Origin: Merluccius polli | Taxonomy: Eukaryota > Chordata > Actinopteri > Gadiformes > Merlucciidae | NCBI GenBank assembly: GCA_030340625.1 | Contig: JAOPHQ010005757.1 | Location: forward strand, 35,381 to 99,380 | Direction of reading: 5' to 3' | Length of the DNA: 64,000 nt | Shown: piece after piece, positions 46,561 to 57,956 of the stretch | How the letters are laid out: every line of letters begins with the position of its first letter | Numbering within the stretch: position 1 is the stretch's first letter | The notes under the pieces: generated by a model | Databases searched by the model: none | What the model saw: the letters and a program-made list of their open reading frames with translations, nothing else | What the model was told of the DNA's origin: nothing | Translations under genes and position numbers: made by a program

Positions 46561-48586
46561 GGTTGTTTTTACCAACATTATAATCATCTTGAAAAAGTGG
46601 ACATGTAAAAAAATATATATATACATTCAAATATTTACTATTTTCCATTATCACTTGAACACATGAAAAGAATATGTCGTCATAGTTACATGTTAAATAT
46701 TGTTTCTTTGGGCATGGGAATATGGTATGTATATACATATATCTGAAGTGCAATGCAGTCTCTCCTCCCAGTCTCTCTCTCCTTCGGTGATGGAATGCGG
46801 ACCATCTTTATTGGTAGCTGTTAAAAAATAGATTGTAGTAATTACTGAGCTACCTGATTGTGTTTGTAATTACTGATCAAATTATTGTCAGAAGTGTTGG
46901 TTTTTAGGCTGAAATGCAGTGTAGAATCTCTGCTAATGCATGTGGCATACGCCTTGTCATTTGTTTTAAAAAAGTACTGTTTTCTTACGCTTGGTGTTAC
47001 TAGTCTACTCGTCCATTATGCAGAAGCAATATTCAGTTTTCACATTTTCAAGAAAATGAAAATTAAACCCTCTTCAACTGTAACCTGATGCGCCAGATGG
47101 TTTGTTACAGAGCCATCTGGGAAGTCATCTTTGGAAACTGTTTGGAAAAGGGCGGGCACTTTCAAAAAATACCTGGCAGGTGATTGGATGAACAACTGTC
47201 TATCACGTCCATCACAGACAACTTCGACCAATCAGATCAATGGACCATATAACGTAGTAGGAGAGCAAAAACATATTTTCCATCAAGAAAAGCCTTCAGT
47301 GCCGTTCTTTGCTCTTCTTTCAATGAAGAAACCCTCTCCAGTTCAGATATGTGATGCTATAGCAGCATCCATTATAACCTCTTTAGGAGGCGCCATCGTT
47401 GATTTCAAACAGTCGCTTCACGCTGTTGTTAACCCATAGCCATAGTCAAGTCCATTTTATTTGTTTAGCCTTTAATCACAGTTAGTCTGTTTAGCTCTTA
47501 ATCACAGTTACAGTCTCTAACCCCAGCCCCCCAAGAGGAAATAAAAAATCTCCCTTAATCATCAAGGAAGAGATGTTGAGAAGGAGCAGAGTAGGGGATC
47601 CTTTCTTCCAGGTTAGGAGTGCAATGGGCGCCGTAATTGACATGCATAGTGGTATTACAAGCAAACGTTTTAAGTACTAAACAACGTACATGGGTACACT
47701 TAAACCACGCCTGTAGCTGCCAGTGGTTCCTCATAGGGCACTGATCGTCCGAACCGCTGGTTCAGCCACAAGCGCATAAGTTGAAGCCAGAATGTGAACT
47801 GGAGATGGGGATGGTCTCACAAGGCTACTCCACCTGCTGGTCATGCTAATTACATGTACATTAAAAAGCTCTTTCCCTAATTAAACTGTATGCTCTGGTT
47901 TACATGAGGCATGTACTGAGCTAATTCCACTTGTCAAAATACTGTTGTCTATGACAATGCAGTACTATTATCGAAAAAAAACATGCATTTACTTTATCCA
48001 AGCTAATCTATTTATGCTTACATATTTTCCTATTTTGAATAAAACGAATTGTATACCGTGGTGAAAAGAAATTCTAGATTTCATTTTGTCTTTGCTTATC
48101 CTTTATTTAACGTGGAACTCAAGTCATTGCGTTTATCAGTTCTCACTCCTGCAGTATTATCTTATATCTGTATTTTTTTTCTCAGTATAGGCCTAGTGCT
48201 GCAGTGCAGCCATCAATCTTGAGTTTAACGTAAATTATTTGCTGGTAGTTATTTATAATCTGCACTACTTAGTTTGTTTCTTATCATTGATCAATGGACA
48301 GATGATCAACTCAAACACTGTTGAAAGAAGAAAACTCCAACAACAAATGAATTTTTAAAATATTTTTTACTTCATTTTCATGTTCATTTGATGTTTTTTT
48401 TGTATTAACATCTGTGTTTTACCATCTGTGCATTTTAACAACTTTGTTTAAATAAAACATACAATATTGTGAAATTAGTTGCTGTTTCAACACACCAGCC
48501 ATGTGACCCTCAGAGCATTAAGGGAAGCAGTTTTAAGCATGTCACAAGAGCAAGCATATAGGGTGTCAAACTCAATCTATGCAGGG

Positions 48587-48589
<3 letters not shown>

Positions 48590-48642
<53 letters not shown>
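48590..48642. repeat. (TA)n microsatellite
   Basis: An uninterrupted TA tract of about 52 bp. Confidence 0.95.
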
Positions 48643-48643
<1 letters not shown>

Positions 48644-49559
48644 CAGGACATACAGAAAGTAGCCTTTTTTTTTTTTTAAACCTATTTAATAAAAAACAAT
48701 GGCTATTTAACAAGTAATAAATCACTAACTTTGAAGGGACAAAGTGAAAGAGTACAGTGTCAGTAAGTCGGTGTGTGACATGACTCCAACCACTTAACCC
48801 AATCTACTTTTCTTTTGACCAGGTGCTTTGTGTCTTTTCTCTAAAGGTCTGTCAGAAAACGTTTTAAAAATATTTGCATTAAGCAGACTGAGGTTTACAT
48901 CCCCCAGTCATTTTGTATTAGTTGTTTTTCTCATGGCCATTTGTAGAGGCGAGGCTGAGAGGAAACGGTTGTGGCTAAGAGGCGCGGCCGCCTCTCCTGT
49001 TGCTTAAGTTTACAACCTTGTTGTTGCTTAAGTTTGCCGACAGAAAACAGCAGGTTGCACCTAATCTAAGTAAACGCTGCTGCTGAAGTATTGACGTTAG
49101 TGGTCCAGATATACTACGCATCCTTTGATATAGCGGACGCTTTCGTGTGAGGGGAAGCGTGGGCCAAAATGTACTGAAAACTCATTACCGGGCTGGATAT
49201 GAATTTGTCCGAGGGCCTGGTTGGGCCCCTGGCCTTGTGTCTGACATACGTGAGAGATTGTTGACATTTGTGTGTCCTGAACTGTAAGCATTAACACAGT
49301 CAATTTAAATGCACTGAATTACAATAATGCTTGTTAATCTCAATCTTAACCTATCCCAATTGGGCACCCAGGCCTTCCACACATTACCACAAACGGTGAG
49401 TAAAGCGTGGTTTGATCCATACAGGCGCGCATGTCAGTACACTGAGACATGTGCCTCTGACAGGCCACAGTATTAGCACAGAAGGGTTTTGGTAAGTGAC
49501 TGTCTCCTTGAAGTGTGGGACCCCTTGTGACAGTAAGGTCATCAAGGTACCTTACTTTA

Positions 49560-49730
49560 CACCTAAGGGTGTTCAACTCCCAGCCGAAAGGTTCTCGGTT
49601 CACATCCTACCTGCAGGCATCCTTGAGCAAGGTGCCTAACCTGTTTCATTATGATGACCTGTATCTGAAGTCACTGTAGGTCACTTTGGATAACATTGTC
49701 TTATACATGTCTAAATTGTAAATAGTAGTA
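49560..49730 (+). repeat. SINE with LINE-2-type tail
   Basis: A tRNA-unrelated or decayed head is followed by GAAAGGTTCTCGGTTCACAT, CTACCTGCAGGCATCCTTGA, GCAAGGTGCCTAACC and the tail GTAGGTCACTTTGGATAA. This is the body of a common teleost SINE whose tail is shared with LINE-2. Confidence 0.55.
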
Positions 49731-50652
49731 GGCCTACACCTCACAATAATGTGTAGCCGTACCCGGCTGCTGCGCTGCTTTGGATCGTACACTTTGGTCC
49801 AGGGTCATTCACTGATCTGGGCCTGATTAATGATTTATCCCAGCCACACTCCCCAGCATACCCTCACCCACAACCTGCTTTCCCTGAGATGAACCTTGTT
49901 CACTACCATGACCAAATGGACCCCAATTTTGACCACCTGATGAGTCCAACCATACACCATGTGGGACTAGGTGATCTTTCAGACCCCTCTTCCTTGCATT
50001 CCTGAGATGCAAGAAGCCCCACACTTCCTCTCTGTCCTCCCTCTGTCTATGTTTTGATTAGTTAACATTAAGTTACAATTCAAAGTTCAATTCATGCATG
50101 CGTCGTGCATGCATTATTTGAATGCATGCGTTGAGAACAATGAGTTAGGGGTTAGAAGTCTTATGTTCAATTCCCCTGTCCAGATATCCCCATGTTAAGT
50201 TGTATGTGTTTTGTTCAGGTTTAGGTTTGTGTCGTTTTGTTTGTGTTTATTCACTCTGTTAATAACTATTAATTGCATGGTTAATAGCTCGTAGAAGCAC
50301 TGACTTGGACAAAGAACTTCAGAGAGATTAAAAAAAGCTTGATTAAATTGACTAGGTTTATTCATCGGTAGTATATTCGTCGATAGTATAATCTAATAGG
50401 CTACCTGATATTAGTTATATTCTTCCTAACGGAAGTAGTGCCCCATTTGAGGAGTAAAATAATCAAAGGTTACATTTAGATCAGTTCAAGCCACTTAGTC
50501 ACGCTACAATGAGCATGAGCAGAAATCATACATGGTCAACATGTAACACCACAAACTGCTATGAAGGTTAGGGTTTAGTATGGTCAATCAAGTTAGGGTT
50601 TAGAAGTCATTAAAAACATTAACATTAAAAAATAAATCCCAGGAGGACGGTG

Positions 50653-51423
50653 CTATCGGAGTAGCATGTTGAGGTCCTCTCTAGTGATCAGGTACGTTAG
50701 GACACAGCTCTGTGCAGATGTGGAGGAGCCTGGTTGAGTCTTGTTGACCAGGACTATCGGGAAAATGGAATGGAATTTGATCAGGTCTGCCACAGTGTCA
50801 AACATCTGGAAGGAAAAAGTAAAACAGAGTGAATGAACACAGACACAACTTAGGCTTTAGGGTTAGGGCATCCTTTGCAGTTAGGTTTTAGGTAAAAAGA
50901 AATATGAGACCTAAAATGGGAACCCCTGATGTATTTAATATTCACATCATTATTCTAGGGTTAGGGTTAGGTGAACTAAGCCAATGAGTAGGGTTAGTGT
51001 TAGTAATAGGGTAAGTAATATAGGGTTAATATAATATATTGAATAAATATATTACATTAACCCTATTGATGAAAAAATATTGTGTATATTACTCACATCG
51101 TCTCCCCTTTGTGCCGTTCCGAGGGCATACTTGTTGGTGTGTTCAATAAATCGTATTCTGACGTTGTACACTTTCTTCTCATGGTACACGACCAGAACAA
51201 ACGGTGCGCTGTCGGTGCTCTTGGAGCAGTCCCTCACCAGATATGCCCCGTCCTAAGACAGTTAATATGCATGAATACAAATCATCTAGAAGTGGAATGG
51301 ATCTATCTATGTAACTTCTGGTGTTTAACTGCGTTGGTGTGAGACCTTGTTCACCAGGTGGAGGGCATGTTCTGCATCCAGTCTGTGCCAAGCGCCGGCG
51401 TACCATTCATCCTCGTAACACGT
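50653..51423 (-). CDS. clnk: SH2 domain (last three exons) of SLP-76/BLNK/CLNK-family adaptor
   Basis: Exons on the minus strand: 51346-51423 (CYEDEWYAGAWHRL..HLVNK), 51097-51252 (DGAYLVRDCSKSTDSAPFVL, VVYHEKKVYNVRIRF) and 50653-50805 (MFDTVADLIKFHSIFPIVL, ending ..DLNMLLR and TAG). Junctions are phase 0; donors are GTCTCA and GTGAGT. The FLVRDSS-type phosphotyrosine-binding Arg is present in YLVRDCS. The EWY start, KVYN(V/I)RIR and ALGT..RGD words are diagnostic of the SLP-76/BLNK/CLNK group of immune-receptor scaffolds. These link antigen- and Fc-receptor kinases to PLC-gamma and Vav. Neighbouring ZNF518-like gene favours CLNK; LCP2 or BLNK remain possible. The 22-nt exon at 53077-53098, ending in a GTAAGT donor, would splice in frame just before. 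Confidence 0.85.
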
Positions 51424-52414
51424 CTGTGAACACAGGAACATAATAATACTTCTCTTACCGTATTAGGAGGGATACGCCTATGCTGTATTAATCCAATAAT
51501 ACTAATAATAACTAATAATATAATACTAATAATAAGGACGGGGACCGGCGTTTTGGCTTTGGGTTGTTGCTGTGGATACCTTGCAAACTGTATGAGGAGA
51601 TATGTGCAAAAATCAGGTGGAATAATAATAATATTAGGACAAATAACAATGGTGTGTTTTCCTTGAAGCCACACTGACAATCCTGTTAGACTAGTGAAGA
51701 CATGGAGTCAAACTGAGTGGGAGTTGCTGGGAGTTGAACACACTAGCACTACTAGGAAATCAAGTCAGTTCTAGGTCTGTTTGGTACTTCTACTTCATAT
51801 ATATTGTATAGATTATTATAGATTGAAATTATGTTTTATTTTGTATGTATAGTTTTCTTTAGTTTTTTATTATTGGGTCAGTTTCTCACAGTTGATTTTG
51901 TTTCCAGGTCTGTCTTTTGTTTTCACTCTTAAATTGCTCCTCAGAGTCCAAGGATCCTGAGCTGATAGTGGGATGTACAAGTCTGATGGTTTAGTCATAA
52001 GGTACATCCAAAACAAATGTTGATTTTAAGAATTGGCCTCAGGGTCAAATTTTTGACATTTGACCTGCAAAAAAATGAATGGAAAATGTATGTGGCAACT
52101 CTTCTGTTTTTCTGTTTTCTGTATTTCCTTAGGGTGGAACCCTTTTCTTTAGGAGGGGCTGTGGCAGCTCTCCCTCTCTGTCTGTCATCGCCTCACCTGA
52201 TGGGCCAATGGGCAGAGAGGGGGAGGGATTCACCAGGTGGGTGGAGCACCTGTGCCAAAGCATATTTAACTTCTGCTGGTTTAATGCTGTTGGCTTGTGC
52301 AACCCTTTGCTCTTTTGGCAGCAGTTGATCAGCTATGACGACCCACATCTTGCAGAAATATGAGAAGAGGCTGTGCCATGCCGTCATACGTAAGATGATT
52401 TCTGCTCAACACGG

Positions 52415-52857
52415 TCTCATCCCAACTCGTAATATACCGACGATTTGTCACGCCCCTAGACGTCTGATACTGACGCAAAAGGTACCCTCCCACGTCTGTG
52501 TGATACGATCTGGTGTGTGAAACCCGTTCGCGTTGGTAAGAGACGAGCAGAGTCTACAGCGTCCGCTCGCAGAGCAGAGTCTACAGCGTCCGCAGTCTAC
52601 TGTGAAACAATTCACTCCAAAAAGGGTTAGGGTTATGGTTATGGTTAGGGTTATGGTTAGGGTTAGCGTAATCTATCACCGTGACCGGGTTATTATTGGA
52701 GTGAATGGACGCTGTAGACTCTGCTCGTCTCTTACCACCGCGAACGGGTTTATGAGAACCCAGATCGTTTCACACAGACGCGGAGGGTAACTTTTGCGTC
52801 AGTATCAGACGTCTAGGGGCGTGACAAATCGTCGGTATATTACGAGTTGGGATGAGA
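52415..52857. mobile_element. Long fold-back (palindromic) MITE with telomere-like core
   Basis: The arms (about 52415-52620 and 52680-52857) are inverted copies for nearly 200 bp. Shared words include TCTCATCCCAACTCGTAATA, TACCGACGATTTGTCACGCC, CCTAGACGTCTGATACTGAC and GAGCAGAGTCTACAGCGTCC. A 4-bp duplication ACGG flanks it (52411-52414 and 52858-52861). The loop is made of GGGTTA/GGTTAT repeats. The left arm has an extra copy of GCAGAGTCTACAGCGTCCGC. It sits in an intron of the SH2 adaptor gene. Confidence 0.85.
52622..52672 (+). repeat. Telomere-like (GGGTTA/GGTTAT)n tract
   Basis: About eight TTAGGG-like hexamers, several as the variant TTATGG, form the loop of the fold-back element. Confidence 0.85.
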
Positions 52858-53512
52858 ACGGGCTGTTTCTGCTATATCATAGATGTGCCATATGTTTCTT
52901 TGTATTGTTTTCCCTGTTGTCAATTCATATTTGTTTGGTCTCTATCTCCCCCTCCTGGTGACAATTATATTTGTGCTGCTCAGAATATATATTTTAAATC
53001 AAATATATATTTTCAAAATATAGAAATATATATTTTAAATCAAATCTGTCAAGGCTGATTGTTGAACTACTTACAATTCGTGGTGCGTTTGATTCTCTGA
53101 AATACAAAAAAAAAACAGTAATACAAACAACCAGCAGGTGGCGGACTTGGAGCAGTTAAAAACAGTTGGAGTTTGATGTACAGCTTTGTTCCTAACCGTC
53201 TCAACACTGAATTTTAGCATTAGGGGGAAGTGAGACATGGACTCATCCAAGTGGTTGGAAAGGAAACTTTACTGTGGCCTGGAGACTTTGTGTAGATTCA
53301 GTTGAGAGATGTGGTGCACCAGGTCCTTGGTTTGCATGGCTTCAGGTGACCTATTAAAACGGATCATATCCATAAACCTTAAGTCTGGTCAGAACCGGTT
53401 GGCAAAACATGGTTGTAGCTCTGGTAAAGTGGCCCAGGGTCAGGGTTACCATTGTGGATCTTCTATGTGCTAAAAGAAAGAAAAGTAGAGAGGAAACACT
53501 TGCTTTACTGGG

Positions 53513-53541
53513 AACATACACACACACACACACACACACAA
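53513..53541. repeat. (CA)n microsatellite
   Basis: A short CA tract of about 27 bp. Confidence 0.9.
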
Positions 53542-53610
53542 ACATGTGCATGCCATACACACGCGCAAACCTCCAGGCGTATCTTCACATCAGATATGTT
53601 GTATGTTTAC

Positions 53611-56600
53611 CTGCTCGCTCGGCTCCATGGCCGGCACGCGCTCGTCTGTAAAACAAACACAAGTTCAACGTTTGGACCACTGCTCTTCTGCCAAGAACGT
53701 AGTTTCTGCCAAGAGGAATCCTTCTGGCCAGAGAACTCACTGGCATACAATACCACTGATGAGCGCAGCAGAGATTAATTACTTCATTTGTGATTACCCA
53801 ACATGTGGTTCCTCCTTCCTGGCTTGAGGTGTCTGTATATGGCCGGCACTGAGTGGTGCAGAACCGCAGGCTTCAAAACACTTTCACTGGACAACTGTGG
53901 CAAACTGCTGTTTAACTCCTCTGGTCTGGGCTGACTGGACCCTAGGTGGAGGAGGAGACGCAAACGTTGATAAGGCTGATGACTCATGGCCACTGGCAAG
54001 CGCTTCCAGTGGTAAGAGGATGATGAATGAATAAGTATCTTCATGACTATGTTCTTCGTGGAGTATAATATGCGGTGGTACCTGCTGGGTTGGTTCTGAT
54101 TCTTGTTCTGCGTTGATATTGGGGGGGGGTGTTGGCGCTGGCCGGCTAGGGGAGATGGGGGAGGTGTACAAAGTGTACAAACTATATTTACCAATTTATT
54201 TACACGTATTACATGCAAAGTGTCATGAAAAATGTTGACCATCTAATTCAACTCAACAATCAAATCAAACAAATATGACAAATTGACATATGATCACACA
54301 CAAGATAGCTAAACAAAACTAAGACATCTTACAAAGAGAGATAAAGGTATGAGATGTTGTAATTAGCGTGTCAGTGTGTGTTGGTGTGATAGTAGAAACT
54401 TACAGTTGAGCACAAGCTCTGAGCAGATGGTGGCGTCCACAGATCTCTGTCTTAAAGACACAACAAAGGCTTGAATAGCAGTTGGGTTATTTTTCAGTTC
54501 TGCTGTAGCTAAAAATTACCAGGTAACAAAAAAAAGTGTTAAAAAAAATGGCACCAAGCTAGTTTATATAATTATTTCAAATTGCTTAAAGGCCCTATCC
54601 AACAGAAGTCAGATGGCAACGACTTTCATGAGGTGTCGCTTCGATGGCTGACAGCAAACTTGCTAGCCTTGATATTTGAATGCGTCAAAAACCAAAGCTA
54701 GCTGTTAATCACCCTGCTATGAGTTACAGACAGTTGACAATAGAGCAATGTAATTGGACGAAATACTTACTTAATACTTAAACAGTTTAACGCCAGTGCA
54801 GGCATGTGTCATAACTACGTAACACAGCCGTATACCAGAAGTAAGCACTATACATTTTTGGGTGCAATTATATGAAGAATACCTAAATTGAATAATTGTA
54901 TTATTTGTTTTGGTCTATATCGTGGAATTAAAGTAATTCAACTCAACCCAATTTGGACCTAAGAATGCTAATTTTTCATGTTGTGGGAACTTTAAACAAC
55001 CCTAATGAATATACTGAAAGTGACTGCAGTGACTGGAGGCTTCAAGCACCGAAAGACTGACTGACTGAACGACTGCTGACTGACTGCTGTAAGCCTGGAG
55101 TCCGCTCCTCCATGCTGGCCTCCCTGCCTCGTCCCCTCCTGGCTGCATCCTGCTCTGTGTCCCCCACGCTGTGAGCCCTGCTAGGAGAGTCTGTTCCCTC
55201 AGCATGGGAACGCTCAAGACATTCACTCATTGCTTGTAGCAACTCTCCATCGCGTCCAACACAGCTGTTGTCTTTTGCGTTTTTTGGGGGGGTTTTTGCC
55301 ATGTTTTCCCTCATTATCAGGACCGCTCTAAATATTAATAATATCTATAATATAGACAGTAAAACTATACATTCAAGTTCAATTCATTCAAGTTCAATAC
55401 ATTAAAGGGTTGAAGATTGTTTGAGTTATTGTACTTAACTAAAACCAAGACTAAAACTAAAACTAGCAGTGAAAAAATAATTGTGTTAACTGAAATAAAA
55501 ATCAACGCTTTCCTTATAATACTTGAAAAATTAAAACTAAATAAAAACTAAACTAATCAATTCCAAAAGCGAAAATGAAAAACTAAATACAAATAAAAAC
55601 AAATGAAAATTTAAAAACTAAAATAACTGATACGTACCCGTTAGCGGTTAGCATTAGCGTGCTGATGTAAATTCCCAGGTGCCATATAGCATTAGCTCCA
55701 CAACTCAACTTAATACACCTTCCAGATAATGCAAACATGAATCTATTTACGTGTGTATATCTGGAATAAACTATGTTAAAAAGGCGAATTCCCCAAAATT
55801 AGATTTAGTAATTTAGTAATAGAAGCGATTAATGCAGCCCTATTTCACTCCATCAGTTGTGCTGTTATTGTTATACCTGTATCATGGTGCACAGCCCACA
55901 GGAAGAAGAAATGGTTATGTGGAGCTAAATAGTGCTGTAGTAACTGCTTGTAAAATAAGCGTTCTTGTTTTTGGAATTCGCCTTTTTTAAGGTAGCTTGT
56001 TGCAGATATACACACGCAAATAGATTTACGTTTGCATTATCTGGAAGGTGTATTAAGTTGAGTTGTGGAGCTAATGCTATGGCACCTGGGGATGTACATC
56101 AGCGCGCTAATGCTAAGCATTACAGGGTACGCACTGAACTTACTGAAAATACTGAACTTACCCTTTGAGTTCAAACGTTTCGTAAAGAACATGAGATTCA
56201 CCAATTAATGATTCTGAATTCAGATTTTCTTTTAATGATAGATGTTATGTTTATCAGCCTTGTTACCCTCTACTGTGGTCCTCTCTAGCTCAACTGGTAA
56301 AGCATGGCATTAAGGTTCAAGGGTTTCATTCCCACTGAGACCTGCAATTGTACGTACTCAGGGTATTATAACATGATAACATGTTTTGGATAAAAGCATC
56401 CACCAAATGGCATACATGGTTTCTGATTTTATTTTAGAGCTGTGTGATAGATCTAGTGTAGTGGCTCAGTGGTCGACTCCCAGCTAGAAGGTACTGGGTT
56501 TAACCCTAACCCTAACCCCTAACCCCTAACCTTAACCCTAACCCTAACCCCATGTCCACAGCCTACCTGTATGCATCCCTGAGCCAAGATGTCATAAACC

Positions 56601-57597
56601 CCATCTGCTACCAAAAAACACGTATCTCAATTCACTGTCGCTTTGGCTATAAGCATCTGCTAAAAGACATCAAGTGATAGAAGATGTCCCAAGGTTTTCT
56701 ACTTACTACCGATGTAGTCTTCGACATTGTCTGATGTCCTGGCTGGCAGGGGGGGGGCACCGTCTGAATCTGTTTCCCTGCCATTCGATTCCAGGTACTC
56801 TGGCTCCTCCACCTCCCTGTGGCGCACCAGCCTCTGCTTTCTCCGCTTGCCCATAGGTCTGGACTCCTGCACAGAGCACATCGAATGCAACTTACTTAAT
56901 GAAACCATTTAGAAGACTAAACGCTAGACGCTTTTATCCAAATCGACTTAAAAGTTAGGCTGAGAACAATCAAAGCATACTACCAAAGTTGGAGTAACTA
57001 CAAAAAATTAAAACTGAAATTGCTGCGCCACCGAGTTTACAAAAAACAACTGCAGAGTGCAGAGTAGCCATAGGAATCAAATTGTATTAGTGGTAATGCA
57101 AAACGTTACTGTAAAACTTGGTTAGCATAGTGAATTAATATTTGGATCATGTAGAAATCAGCAATTAAAGATACTGATGATAATGATGTTTAGATGTTAA
57201 CTAAAAGAAATGGCTTCAGTTAGGATTCGACAAGACCTCCAAGCCCTTTAAGGGAACTTGGTAAAGGAACTAGCTACCGCTGGTTTAGCTCACTCTCCTT
57301 TATACACTTTTTCAGTTTCACTGATGGTTGCTATTACACACGTTTTCAACATGAATAGCTAGCTGATAGCTGATAGCTAGCAGGGCATGCGCTACGTGCC
57401 TATTTATGCTCACAAACTTTGTTGAAACCACAGCCATCAGCAATTGAAGCGTGGCATTGGGTCCACCCAACCGTGTCGTCAGGTTGTGTTTCTGCAACTT
57501 AACAAACGTAGCAGAACGACGTTAGTCGTAGCCACTGTCTCACGCTGAACTGTGAATGGTTGGTATACCTTCTGTTCCTGCCTTTCTACTCTGCTCT
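53611..57597 (-). CDS. Candidate upstream exons of the SH2 adaptor
   Basis: Open, splice-flanked segments on the minus strand lie upstream of the SH2 exons. They are 57569-57597 (SRVERQEQK), 56707-56866 (ESRPMGKRRKQRLVRHREVE.., with EEPEYLE and NVEDYIG tyrosine motifs and PPLPARTS), 54403-54445 (DLWTPPSAQSLCST), 54082-54145 (ending ..RIRTNPA), 53798-53941 (SSQPRPEELNSSLPQLSSES.. KPAVLHHSVPAIYRHLKPG) and 53611-53645 (ERVPAMEPSEQ). Phases agree between the first two and among the last four. Pro-rich, basic and Tyr-motif content suits an SLP-76-type scaffold. Connections from 56707 to 54445 and from 53611 to 53098 are not resolved, and the first coding exon is uncertain (an ATG-containing exon at 58021-58061 is one possibility). 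Confidence 0.45.
55000..55320 (-). other. Open frame of unknown origin
   Basis: A minus-strand frame of 90 codons (KTPPKNAKDNSCVGRDGELL, then QAMSECLERSHAEG) resembles the start of gag-like or ORF1-like proteins of retroelements in its basic, helical composition. I do not recognise it. It has no splice signals at both ends and may be a transposon fragment inside the adaptor-gene intron. Confidence 0.25.
55633..56131. mobile_element. Second fold-back element, arms about 155-160 bp
   Basis: The left arm (55633 to about 55797) and the inverted right arm (about 55972-56131) share CGTACCC, TTAGCATTAGCG, GCATTAGCTCCACAACTCAA, CTTAATACACCTTCCAGATA and AAAAGGCGAATTCC, at close to 88-90% identity by eye. 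The spacer of about 170 bp has no open frame. It lies in an intron of the adaptor gene. Confidence 0.8.
56276..56420 (+). repeat. tRNA-derived SINE
   Basis: The head reads like a tRNA: A-box-like TAGCTCAACTGG and B-box-like GGTTCAAGGGTTTCATTCCC. It continues into a body and ends with GTTTTGGATAAAAGCATCC, the LINE-2-type tail. This is a standard teleost V/HpaI-like SINE layout. Confidence 0.7.
56455..56675 (+). repeat. SINE containing an interstitial telomere-like tract
   Basis: The head GTGGCTCAGTGGTCGACTCC (A-box-like) is followed by TACTGGGTTTAACCC and then an expansion of CCCTAA/CCCCTAA units (about 56502-56550). The SINE body resumes with TACCTGTATGCATCCCTGAG and ends in GTCGCTTTGGCTATAAGCAT / CTGCTAAAAGAC. 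The telomere-like array seems to have grown from the native GGTTTAACCC word of the SINE. Confidence 0.65.
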
Positions 57598-57924
57598 CTG
57601 CCAAGACAGAAATTAGGCGGACAATAGCTCTGTAGTTGGTGGATAGTTAAGAGTTGAGGGAAATTGTACCGAAGGTCCACAGCACCACCACTCCCCATGA
57701 ATTTGGAAACGACAGTGGTACATTTGATTTGACGTGCTGTGCATCAAATTACTTTCTATGCCCAGCTATCTGTCCTCCTTGAGAACAAACACATGCACCG
57801 ACTTTTCTCCTGATTCGACCCGAACCATGCTGAGACCCTGTTTACAGAGGTCTTGGGGTAACAGATATGTGACAGAATTCATATTACCAACCCACTAGTT
57901 GTCCTCACATGCATCAACAACACA

Positions 57925-57956
57925 CAAACACACACACACACACACACACACACAAC
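57925..57956. repeat. (CA)n microsatellite
   Basis: A CA tract of about 30 bp in the upstream part of the adaptor gene. Confidence 0.9.

Larger units (their letters stand above)
46561..50652. other. Intergenic between znf518-like and SH2 adaptor genes
   Basis: This holds no coding gene that I can support. It includes the 3' UTR of the zinc-finger gene, a dispersed repeat at about 47080-47440 (no function seen, resembles a fish SINE/MITE-type consensus), a (TA)n tract at 48590-48642 preceded by a hAT-like GGGTGTCAAACTCAATC, and a SINE-like tail 'GTAGGTCACTTTGGATAA' at 49675-49692. Confidence 0.4.

Noticed and set aside
47131..47439. 102-codon plus-strand frame
   Set aside because: The sequence matches my memory of a dispersed fish repeat, and the frame has no domain or splice support.
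53441..53465. Micro-exon CACATAGAAG..CAATG with good splice signals in the adaptor gene
   Set aside because: Splicing it to the exon at 53098 creates a stop codon at the junction, so I left it out of the model.
56276..56345. A functional tRNA gene
   Set aside because: A- and B-box-like words are present, but the cloverleaf arms do not pair well and the unit continues into a SINE body with a LINE-type tail.
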